The position numbers and the translations under genes were made by a program. Below are positions 57,539-64,000 of a stretch of DNA of 64,000 nucleotides, piece after piece (position 1 is the first letter of the stretch; each line of letters begins with the position of its first letter). The notes below the pieces were generated by a model. The model ran no database searches and was not told the DNA's origin. It worked only from the letters and a program-made list of their open reading frames with translations. The stretch covers positions 1 to 64,000 of the forward strand of contig NZ_AKIV01000039.1 in the NCBI RefSeq assembly GCF_000282655.1, written 5' to 3'. The DNA is from Polaromonas sp. CF318 (GTDB lineage: Bacteria; Pseudomonadota; Gammaproteobacteria; Burkholderiales; Burkholderiaceae_C).

Positions 57539-59398
57539 TCATACTTGCGATTCCCAGGGGGTTGAGAGGCGGACTGCCGCATTGATGATGCCGACCATCG
57601 AATAAGTCTGCGGAAAGTTTCCCCACATCTCGCCGGTCAGGGGATGTGTGTCTTCCGACAGCAGGCCCACGTGGTTGCGCGCGGCCAGCATGGTGTTGAA
57701 GATCTCGCGGGCCTGTTCCTTGCGGCCTATGCGGGCCAGTGCGTCTATGCGCCAGAAGGTGCAGATGTTGAAGGCGGTTTCGGGCTTGCCGAAGTCGTCG
57801 GGCGCCTCGTAGCGGCGCATATAGGGGCCGTCGCACAAATGGGTTTCCAGCGCGTCCACCGTGGCGACAAAGCGCGGGTCCTTGGGGTCGATAAAACCGA
57901 CTTCAATCATCAGCAGAACGCTGGCGTCCAGGTCGCGCCCGCCGAAGCTTTCGGCAAAGGACTGGCGCTCTTCGCTCCAGGCTTCGCGCAGTATGCGTTC
58001 CTGCATCACCGCTGCATGACCGCGCCAGTAGTCGGCGCGGTCCTGCAGCTTGAGCACCAGCGCGATCTTGGCCAGCCGGTCGCAGGCGGCCCAGCACATC
58101 AGGGCCGACGAGGTGTGGATGCGCGCGCGTGTGCGCAGCTCCCACATGCCGGCGTCGGGTTTGTCGTAGTTGCGCACGGCCTGCTCGCCGACGTCTTCCA
58201 GCCGCTTGAATTCGGCAAGGCCCGCGCGGTGCAGCAGGCGGTGGTCGTGAAAGGACTGGGCGGCGCCCAGTATCACGTTGCCGTAGACGTCGTGCTGGAA
58301 GTGCTCCTGCGCCTGGTTGCCGACGCGCACCGGGCCCATGCCGCGGTAGCCGCCCAGGTGCACCATGATGGATTCGGGCAGCTCGCGCTCCAGGCCTATG
58401 CCGTAGAGCGGCTGGATATGCCCGCCCTTGGACTGCACCACCACGTTGCTGAGCCAGCGCAGGTAGTCCTCCATGGTGCCGACCTCCGAGAGGCTGTTGA
58501 GCGCGCGCACCACAAAAAAGGCGTCGCGCAGCCAGCAGTAGCGGTAGTCCCAGTTGCGCTGGCTGCCGGGCGCCTCGGGAATGCTGGTGGTCATGGCGGC
58601 GACGATGGCGCCCGTGTCTTCAAACAGCGAGAGCTTGAGCGTGATGGCCGCGCGTATCACGGCCTCCTGCCACTCCAGCGGGATGTGCAGGCGCTGGCTC
58701 CACTTCTTCCAGTAGGAAATGGTCTCCTGCTCGAACAGGCGCGCGGTGTCGGCAATGCCTTCCGGCAGCGACTCGTCGGCGCCCAACAGGAAATTGTGCT
58801 CGCGCGTCAGCACAAAAGGCTGCTTGGACAGCAGGTGCGAAAGCGAGGCATCGGTGTTCAGGCGTAGCGTGAGTTCATCGCCCACATAGCGCAGGTGGTT
58901 GCTGCCCTGGGTGATCACCGGCTTGCGCCGGCCCCAGTCGAAACGGATGTCCAGCGCCACGCGTATGCGCGGCGCGCCGTGGATGGGTTTGATCCGGCGC
59001 ACCAGCGTCATGGGCCTGAAAAAGCGTGAGCGGCTGAAAAAACGCGGCGCGAAGTCGGTGATCTCTATGCCCTGGCCGCGCGTGTCGAAGAGCTGGGTGC
59101 GCAGCACGGCGGTATTGGGCTCGTACCACTGCCTGGCCTCGGCGAAGTCCTCGATCTCGATGGCGAAGGCGCTGGACTGCGAGTCCTGGATGCCGGGCAT
59201 GGTGGTTTCGCCTTGCTCCGGCTGGGGCTCGAGCAGCGCGTTGAAGACCGGGTCGCTGTCAAAGCGCGGCAGGCAACACCAGACGATGCGCCCGCGCGCG
59301 TCGATCAGGGCGCTGAAGCCGCAGTTGCCGATCACCCCCATGGCCAGGGAGGGCTTGGCGGGCGACGTGAAGTGCAGGGAATCGGCGGCCACGTTCAT
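57539..59398 (-). CDS. Glycoside hydrolase family 15 protein (glucoamylase/trehalase-like)
   Basis: About 619 residues. The N-terminal beta-sandwich (VIGNCGFSALIDARGRIVWCCLPRFDSDPVF, then ITDFAPRFF) is followed by an (alpha/alpha)6 barrel with the GH15 catalytic segments GSQRNWDYRYCWLRDAFFVVRAL and DAGMWELRTRARIHTSSALMCWAACDRL, and the C-terminal LLSEDTHPLTGEMWGNFPQTYSMVGIINAAVRL. GH15 members include glucoamylases and trehalases. Since it is encoded between otsB and otsA, trehalose or a related alpha-glucoside is a likely substrate. No signal peptide is visible, so it is probably cytoplasmic. Confidence 0.9.
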   Translation of the reverse strand: MNVAADSLHFTSPAKPSLAMGVIGNCGFSALIDARGRIVWCCLPRFDSDPVFNALLEPQPEQGETTMPGIQDSQSSAFAIEIEDFAEARQWYEPNTAVLRTQLFDTRGQGIEITDFAPRFFSRSRFFRPMTLVRRIKPIHGAPRIRVALDIRFDWGRRKPVITQGSNHLRYVGDELTLRLNTDASLSHLLSKQPFVLTREHNFLLGADESLPEGIADTARLFEQETISYWKKWSQRLHIPLEWQEAVIRAAITLKLSLFEDTGAIVAAMTTSIPEAPGSQRNWDYRYCWLRDAFFVVRALNSLSEVGTMEDYLRWLSNVVVQSKGGHIQPLYGIGLERELPESIMVHLGGYRGMGPVRVGNQAQEHFQHDVYGNVILGAAQSFHDHRLLHRAGLAEFKRLEDVGEQAVRNYDKPDAGMWELRTRARIHTSSALMCWAACDRLAKIALVLKLQDRADYWRGHAAVMQERILREAWSEERQSFAESFGGRDLDASVLLMIEVGFIDPKDPRFVATVDALETHLCDGPYMRRYEAPDDFGKPETAFNICTFWRIDALARIGRKEQAREIFNTMLAARNHVGLLSEDTHPLTGEMWGNFPQTYSMVGIINAAVRLSTPWESQV

Positions 59399-60228
59399 GG
59401 GCGGCTCCCCGGCGCGGCGGCCGGCGCATCGTCAACCTCCAGCGACCTGCCGCCAAAGGCCGCGTGCAGCCATTCGCGCAGCGCGTCGGGCGATGCGCAG
59501 CGGTGGCGCGCCACGGTCGCGCCTTCGCCGACCTTGATGCCTTCACCACCCAGCGACTGCACGGCGGCAAAGCCGGCTTCGTCGGTGGTGTCGTCGCCGG
59601 CGAACAGAGGCAGGCGGCCGGCAAACGGGGCTTCGCGCATAAAGGCCTTGATTGCCGATCCCTTGCTGACATTCGCTGGTTTGACTTCAAACACATACTT
59701 GCCGCACAGCAGCTCGACGCCGGGCGTGCGGTCGGCGGCTTCCTGCATGACCCGCAGGCACAGCGACTCCAACTGAGGCGCATGGCGGTAGTGCAGCGCG
59801 ACGGCGGCCTGCTTGATTTCCACACGCAACCCGTCGTGCTGGGCGGCAAACTCGGCGACGCTGCGCGCGAGTTCGCTCAGGTCGGGCTCCGCGAGGCTGA
59901 GGACACGGCCCCGCGCGTCGCGGCGCTGCGCGCCGTGTTCGCTGGCCAGTGGGAGCTCCAAAGGCGCAAGAAAGCCATCCAGGTCGGCCAGTCTGCGGCC
60001 CGACACAATCGCCAGGGCGCCCTCCAGCTGGCCCGACAGCCTGAGCAGGGCCGGGATCACGCCCGACACCAGCTGAACCGCGTCGGGCTCGGGCGCCAGG
60101 TCGGCCAGTGTTCCGTCAAAGTCCAGGAAGAGGGCGGTCCGCGCACCTATGGCCGGCAACTGCCCGGGAGGCGCCGAACGCGATGAAGGTGGCGGCGGCG
60201 ATGGGGAAGGTGATAACTGCATCGCCAT
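59395..60228 (-). CDS. otsB: Trehalose-6-phosphate phosphatase (OtsB)
   Basis: About 277 residues of HAD phosphatase. Motif I is LFLDFDGTLADLAPEPD (nucleophile and acid Asp); motif II is LAIVSGRRLADLD; a cap domain follows with SEHGAQRRDARG, FEVKPANVSKGSAI and motif IV FAGDDTTDEAGF. It removes phosphate from trehalose-6-phosphate. A Pro/Ser-rich N-terminal 25 residues (SPSPSPPPPSSRS) precedes the fold. The GH15 start overlaps its stop by 4 bp. Confidence 0.94.
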   Translation of the reverse strand: MAMQLSPSPSPPPPSSRSAPPGQLPAIGARTALFLDFDGTLADLAPEPDAVQLVSGVIPALLRLSGQLEGALAIVSGRRLADLDGFLAPLELPLASEHGAQRRDARGRVLSLAEPDLSELARSVAEFAAQHDGLRVEIKQAAVALHYRHAPQLESLCLRVMQEAADRTPGVELLCGKYVFEVKPANVSKGSAIKAFMREAPFAGRLPLFAGDDTTDEAGFAAVQSLGGEGIKVGEGATVARHRCASPDALREWLHAAFGGRSLEVDDAPAAAPGSRP

Positions 60229-60277
60229 TCACCTTAGCAGGGCCCCTGTCAAATCGCTGTAGGCCGGTTTCGCTTTT

Positions 60278-61573
60278 TCACATCCTGTCGGGTGGTGGTT
60301 GCCCTGCCGCGGTTCCGGGCAGGCTGTCCTGCACCGCTTTGACGCGCGCCTGGTGGATCACGTCGCCGATCTGCTTGCCGCCACGCCCCGCCGCCTGCGC
60401 CGCTTGCGCCAGCGGCTGCGTTTGCACCGCCTGGGCCGCGGCCAGGGCCGCCAGCAGGCGCGGGCGCTGCGGGTAGGGCGAATCGTGCAGGCCCAGGCGG
60501 CCGCGCGCGTCGCATTCGCAGGCCAGCAGGATATCGGCAAAGCGCTGGGGTTTGCGAAACGCATCGCAGCGCTCCAGCAGCCGCACCAGGGCCGCGGCAC
60601 CCAGGCTTTCGCTGCGGTGCACGTTGCCGTGCTCGCGCGCCACCACGTCGGCGATCTCGCGGCAGTCCACCGGGACGCGCAGGCGCTCGCACACGTCCTT
60701 GAGCAGTTCGGCGCTGCGGTCTTCATGGCCGATGTGGCGCGGCAAGGCCTCGGCCGGCGTGGTGCCCTTGCCCAGGTCGTGGCACAGGCAGGCAAAGCGC
60801 GCTGCCAGGGGCGCCTTGAGCTGCGCCGACATGTCCAGCACCATCATCAGATGGACGCCGGTGTCGACCTCGGGATGGTGGGCGGCGGGCTGGGGCACGC
60901 CCCAAAGGCGCGCCACCTCGGGCAGCAGTCTGTCCAGCGCGCCGCTGTCACGCAGCACCTCGAACATGCGCGAGGGCTTGTCCTCCATCAGCCCGCGCGC
61001 GAGCTCCTGCCACACGCGTTCGGGCACCAGCGCATCGACCTCGCCCTCGGCCACCATGTCCCGCATCAGCGCCAGGGTCTCGGGCGCCACCGAAAAATCG
61101 GAAAAGCGGGCGGCGAAGCGGGCCAGCCGCAAAATGCGCACAGGGTCTTCGCGGAAGGCGCCGGTCACATGGCGCAAGACTTTGGCCTGCAGGTCTTTTT
61201 GCCCGCCGAAGGGGTCTATCAGCGCGGCAAAGTCGGGCTCGAAGCGGCCGGGCGCGTCGTCGCCGCGGGCCGGGGCCGCGATGGCATTGATGGTCAGGTC
61301 GCGCCGCGCCAGGTCCTGCTCCAGCGTCACGTCGGGATCGGCATGCACCGCAAAGCCGCGATAGCCGCGCGCCGTCTTGCGCTCGGTGCGGGCCAGCGCG
61401 TACTCCTCGCGGGTCTCGGGATGCAGGAAGACCGGGAAGTCCTTGCCCACGGGCAGGTAGCCCTGGGCTGCCAGCGCCTCGGGCGTGGCGCCCACGACCA
61501 CCCAGTCGTGGTCCTGCACGGGCAGGCCCAGCAAGGCATCGCGCACCGCGCCACCAACCATGAAAATCTGCAT
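60278..61573 (-). CDS. cca: CCA tRNA nucleotidyltransferase (multifunctional, with HD domain)
   Basis: About 431 residues. Class II CCA-adding enzyme with MVGGAVRDALLGLPVQDHDWVVVG (GG...DxD catalytic motif), LARRDLTINAIA, and REDPVRILRLARFAARF (RRD/base-recognition and neck helices). The C-terminal HD domain has HHPEVDTGVHLMMVLD and CLCHDLGKG, as in the multifunctional enterobacterial form. It adds or repairs the 3' CCA of tRNAs. A chromosomal housekeeping gene, it anchors this window as core genome. It lies 50 bp upstream of otsB on the same strand. Confidence 0.95.
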   Translation of the reverse strand: MQIFMVGGAVRDALLGLPVQDHDWVVVGATPEALAAQGYLPVGKDFPVFLHPETREEYALARTERKTARGYRGFAVHADPDVTLEQDLARRDLTINAIAAPARGDDAPGRFEPDFAALIDPFGGQKDLQAKVLRHVTGAFREDPVRILRLARFAARFSDFSVAPETLALMRDMVAEGEVDALVPERVWQELARGLMEDKPSRMFEVLRDSGALDRLLPEVARLWGVPQPAAHHPEVDTGVHLMMVLDMSAQLKAPLAARFACLCHDLGKGTTPAEALPRHIGHEDRSAELLKDVCERLRVPVDCREIADVVAREHGNVHRSESLGAAALVRLLERCDAFRKPQRFADILLACECDARGRLGLHDSPYPQRPRLLAALAAAQAVQTQPLAQAAQAAGRGGKQIGDVIHQARVKAVQDSLPGTAAGQPPPDRM

Positions 61574-61618
61574 GGAGGAAGTTTAGGCTACTTCCTCCGC
61601 GCTACCGGTATCCGGCAG

Positions 61619-61924
61619 TCAGGAGAACACCGGCCGGAAGAAGCTGCGCTCGTAACTGATGATGCAGCCTGTGGTTTCGGCGTACTTGAAGGCCGCCAGG
61701 CACTCCTGGTCCGCAAACGAACGCTGGCGGTAGCTCTCGTACGCCGCCAGGCTGTCGAAGGTGAACAGGGCCAGCGCGATGTTGTTGGCACCCTCGCTGG
61801 GCATGAAGTAGCCGTGGTGCTTGCCGCCGAATTTTTCGACCAATGGAATCCACAGCTTGCCGTAGTGCTCGAACTCCTTGAGTTTTGCGGTGTTGAGCAC
61901 GTAGCGCAGGTAAATCGTGACCAT
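61619..61924 (-). CDS. NIPSNAP family protein
   Basis: About 101 residues with the NIPSNAP/dimeric alpha-beta barrel pattern: VTIYLRYVLNTAKLKEFEHYGKLWIPLVEKFGGKHHGYFMPSEGANNIALALFTFDSLAAYESYRQRSFADQECLAAFKYAETTGCIISYERSF. Molecular function is unknown; many family members are found next to small-molecule detoxification genes. It begins 13 bp after the GST gene, so the two are probably co-transcribed. Confidence 0.88.
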   Translation of the reverse strand: MVTIYLRYVLNTAKLKEFEHYGKLWIPLVEKFGGKHHGYFMPSEGANNIALALFTFDSLAAYESYRQRSFADQECLAAFKYAETTGCIISYERSFFRPVFS

Positions 61925-61937
61925 GGGTGCTCCTGCT

Positions 61938-62621
61938 TCAGCGTTTCACGCGGTAAGGCTCTTCAAACTCGCGGAAGTCGTTTTCGGCGAGTGCGTCGTC
62001 TATCCAGGCCTTGACGCCGGGCAGGGCGCTGACACGCTGGATGTAGGCGCTGATTTCCGCGGGAACGGGCAGGGCGTAGCGGCTCAGGCGCATGCAGACA
62101 GGCGCGAAGAAGGCATCGGCAATGCTGAATTCGCCAAACAGCATGGGGCCTTTGTATTGCGCGAGCAGCTCGATCCACATGTCGACGATGCGCTGAACGT
62201 CGGCGCGCACGGCCGATTTGTCGCGCCAGATCAGCTGACCCATATCGGACAGGTCGGCCTCGATGTTCATGGGGCAGGCCGAACGCAGGGCGCCGAAGCC
62301 GCTGTGCATCTCGGCGCAGATGCTGCGCGCGCGGGCGCGGGCCTTCACATCCTGCGGCCAGAGTTTTTTGTCGGGAAAGCGCTCGGCCAGGTATTCAGCA
62401 ATGGCCAGTGTGTCCCAGACCACAAAACCATCGTCATCCAGCGCCGGTACCCGGCCGGTCGGGTTTACGCCACCAATTTTTTCCTTGAAGCTCGAATTGG
62501 CATCGAAGGAGTCAAAGCGCAGCTTGACCTCTTCAAAAGGAATGCCGGCCTGCTTGAGCAGCACCCAGGGGCGCATGGACCAGGAGGAATAATTTTTGTT
62601 GCCGATGTAGAGCTTGAGCAT
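61938..62621 (-). CDS. Glutathione S-transferase family protein
   Basis: About 227 residues. The N-terminal thioredoxin-fold domain begins MLKLYIGNKNYSSWSMRPWVLLKQAGIPFEEVKL (catalytic Ser of the NYSSWS type), with NPTGRVPALDDDGFVVWDTLAIAEYLAERFP as the GSH-binding cis-Pro and SNAIL-like region. A helical C-terminal domain follows (GEFSIADAFFAPVCMRL). It is probably a cytosolic detoxification or stress enzyme with unknown substrate, encoded upstream of NIPSNAP. Confidence 0.9.
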   Translation of the reverse strand: MLKLYIGNKNYSSWSMRPWVLLKQAGIPFEEVKLRFDSFDANSSFKEKIGGVNPTGRVPALDDDGFVVWDTLAIAEYLAERFPDKKLWPQDVKARARARSICAEMHSGFGALRSACPMNIEADLSDMGQLIWRDKSAVRADVQRIVDMWIELLAQYKGPMLFGEFSIADAFFAPVCMRLSRYALPVPAEISAYIQRVSALPGVKAWIDDALAENDFREFEEPYRVKR

Positions 62622-62735
62622 GGGAACCCCGTCTGCTGGTGGTGAAGAAAGAAATCAAAGTGAAACGACTTGCGATGCTACCGCCGAGCCGGCGCGCCAT
62701 TGATGCAAAAAAACCGAAAAATTGATGCCACACAA

Positions 62736-62830
62736 CCTCACCCCCGTCCAGGCTCACTGCGTGTAGTCTGTTCCCCCCTCGAGGGGGCGGCGCCTGCGGT
62801 CTGGCGAAGCCAGTCCCGCGGCCCCTGCTG
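62736..62830. repeat. GGGGCCGCGG-type repeat, family C copy 2 (inverted relative to copy 1)
   Basis: The 335-bp gap 62622-62956 between the divergent gst and tylF-like genes contains this copy. It reads CTCACCCCCGTCC, GGCTCACTGCGTGTAGT, CCCCCTCGAGGGGGCGGCG, CTGGC-gaa-GCCAG and CCGCGGCCCCTGCTG, the reverse complement of copy 1 with few changes. The rest of the gap must hold both promoters; none is clear to me. Confidence 0.85.
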
Positions 62831-62956
62831 GGATGGCACTGGGTGCGGCAGCTGATGCCGGGGAAAAGGCTTTTGGCGGGCGAAATCACGCTACAGTAAG
62901 CGCACCGTCAACACCGTCGGCAGCCTGCTGCGCCGGTAAAAAAATGAGGTTGAACC

Positions 62957-63835
62957 ATGATTCTGGGTGATGTATTGCGTGCGCTGCTGGGTGGCTTGTT
63001 TCGGGGCCGCCCTCGGGGCGCATCCTCGAAGCCGGCCGTTTCGGGTGCGCCTGCCTTTCTTCCCAAGCTTTCGGCACCTGAGAAAAGCAAGGTGCCCAGC
63101 TTCTTTTTCCCCGTGTTCTGGGGGACGACGGACGACAAGGCGGTGACCGAGAGCATGAAGTCGGTGACCCAAAAGCTGGAGGGCGGCTATTACTTCGCCG
63201 ACAACCTGCTGACCTGGGTGCGCAACCTGTCCATGTTCGATGACGGCCCGTTTCTGGAGGCCTGGAAGGACAACGTCGAGAGCGACTCCGACAAAGCCAT
63301 CGTATGGCGGCGCTACGTGCTGGCCTGCGCGGCCTACCACTGCGTGCAGCTGGAAGGGGATTTCGTCGAGTGCGGCGCCTACACCGGGGTGGGTGTCAAA
63401 ACGATCGTCGACTACCTCGGGGGGCCCGCGTTTCCAAAGACCTTCTGGTGCTATGACCTCTTTGAACACGATGTCGGCATGGCCAACCATGCCATGCCGG
63501 AGCATGGCGAAGGCTTGTATGCGCGGGTCTGCGAGAAGTTCATGCCCTATCCCCAGGTCCAGGTCATGAGAGGGAAAATCCCCGAAGTGTTTGCAAGCGG
63601 CTGCCCGGAGCGCATCGCCTACCTGCACATCGACCTGAACCAGGCGCCCGCCGAGATCGCGGCCCTGGAACACCTGTTTGACCGCATGGTTCCGGGCGGC
63701 ATCCTGATCCTCGACGACTACGAATGGGCCGGCGCCTACCGCGGGCAGAAGATCGCCGAGGATGCCTGGTTCGATGCGCGGCAGTACCGCGTGATGCCGC
63801 TTCCCACGGGGCAGGGGCTGGTCATCAAACGCTAG
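62957..63835 (+). CDS. TylF/MycF-like class I SAM-dependent methyltransferase
   Basis: About 292 residues. A basic N-terminal 40 residues precedes a TylF-like domain: GGYYFADNLLTWVRNLSMFDDGPFLEAWKDNVESDSDKAIVWRRYVLACAAYHCVQLEGDFVECGAYTGVGVKTIVDYLG (SAM motif I in ECGAYTGVG), FWCYDLFEH, and IAYLHIDLNQAPAEIAALEHLFDRMVPGGILILDDYEWAGAYRGQKIAEDAWF with metal-binding Asp residues (LDDYEW). Such enzymes O-methylate sugars or other polar groups. TGAGG precedes the ATG. It stands alone, so the acceptor is unknown. Confidence 0.82.
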   Translation: MILGDVLRALLGGLFRGRPRGASSKPAVSGAPAFLPKLSAPEKSKVPSFFFPVFWGTTDDKAVTESMKSVTQKLEGGYYFADNLLTWVRNLSMFDDGPFLEAWKDNVESDSDKAIVWRRYVLACAAYHCVQLEGDFVECGAYTGVGVKTIVDYLGGPAFPKTFWCYDLFEHDVGMANHAMPEHGEGLYARVCEKFMPYPQVQVMRGKIPEVFASGCPERIAYLHIDLNQAPAEIAALEHLFDRMVPGGILILDDYEWAGAYRGQKIAEDAWFDARQYRVMPLPTGQGLVIKR

Positions 63836-63883
63836 TCGACGCGGCAGGCACTTCGTCGCCGCGGGTGTCGTTCCGGGAACTGC

Positions 63884-64000
63884 TTAAAACCGGCCCGCCG
63901 TCTTGCGTTTGGCCGTCAGCCCGCTGCGCAGGCCCTGCGCGCCCAGGTAGGACGGCCCGATGGCGTCCAGCGACGCCGGGTGTATGCCCAGTGCCTGCAG
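63884..64000 (-). CDS. 3' end of an unidentified leftward gene (truncated by window edge)
   Basis: Reading the - strand from the window end gives an open frame of 38 codons and a stop at 63884: LQALGIHPASLDAIGPSYLG followed by AQGLRSGLTAKRKTAGRF. Codon use is like the neighbours. It looks like the C-terminus of a real protein (basic tail), possibly an NDUFA9-type epimerase-like protein often near cca in this family, but the fragment is too short to identify. Confidence 0.4.
   Translation of the reverse strand: MQALGIHPASLDAIGPSYLGAQGLRSGLTAKRKTAGRF

Overview
The window looks like the chromosome of a GC-rich betaproteobacterium of the order Burkholderiales, most likely a Comamonadaceae member of the Polaromonas/Variovorax/Rhodoferax kind. 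The reasons are the three orphan Bug/TctC receptors, the dense degradative operons each with its own regulator, and several intergenic repeats of a type common in that family. I saw no phage, insertion sequence, CRISPR array, tRNA or rRNA. The assignment rests on recognition, not on a search.

Layout. (1) 1-11.8 kb: sugar-acid catabolism. The 3' end of a mannitol/fructuronate dehydrogenase gene and an SDR gene converge on a leftward set (gntR, tctC, dctPQM TRAP transporter, uxaA-family dehydratase, Ldh-family oxidoreductase). A divergent rightward unit carries two SDRs and an FAH-family hydrolase. It starts at a near-consensus promoter with a FadR-type operator in its spacer. (2) 12-23 kb: a TetR gene followed by a beta-oxidation block (acyl-CoA dehydrogenase, FadB-like bifunctional enzyme, thiolase, thioesterases, hydrolases, enoyl-CoA hydratase). 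(3) 23-30 kb: a LysR gene divergent from a second sugar-acid operon (two TctC receptors, a second UxaA-family dehydratase, a D-2-hydroxyacid dehydrogenase, an HpaI/GarL aldolase). (4) 30-34.6 kb: lysine/2-aminoadipate degradation (AmaB, aminotransferase, HglS) with a divergent GcvA-like LysR. (5) 34.8-43.7 kb: an IclR gene divergent from a Pot-type ABC transporter that is co-transcribed with a three-subunit HcnABC-like flavin/iron-sulphur amine dehydrogenase, then a Crp-like regulator. (6) 43.7-46.6 kb: a soft-metal P-type ATPase and its divergent MerR activator. (7) 46.6-55.7 kb: a tightly overlapping operon in the order TetR, SDR, carboxyltransferase, acyl-CoA dehydrogenase, enoyl-CoA hydratase, biotin carboxylase, which matches atuBCDEF of acyclic terpene degradation, followed by a second acyl-CoA dehydrogenase and a thioesterase. 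(8) 56-62.6 kb, leftward: GST, NIPSNAP, cca, otsB, GH15, otsA. (9) A TylF-like methyltransferase gene and the 3' end of an unidentified leftward gene close the window.

The most unusual features are repeats. One palindromic element sits in frame inside the biotin carboxylase gene (about 56 extra codons just before the ATP-grasp motif MEMNTRLQVEHP). A second family, with dissimilar self-complementary outer arms around a shared core, occurs three times. Each copy lies between co-directional genes and in the same orientation relative to transcription, which suggests a function in RNA. Two more families (CGCAGAT-word hairpins and a GGGGCCGCGG element) also occur at least twice each.
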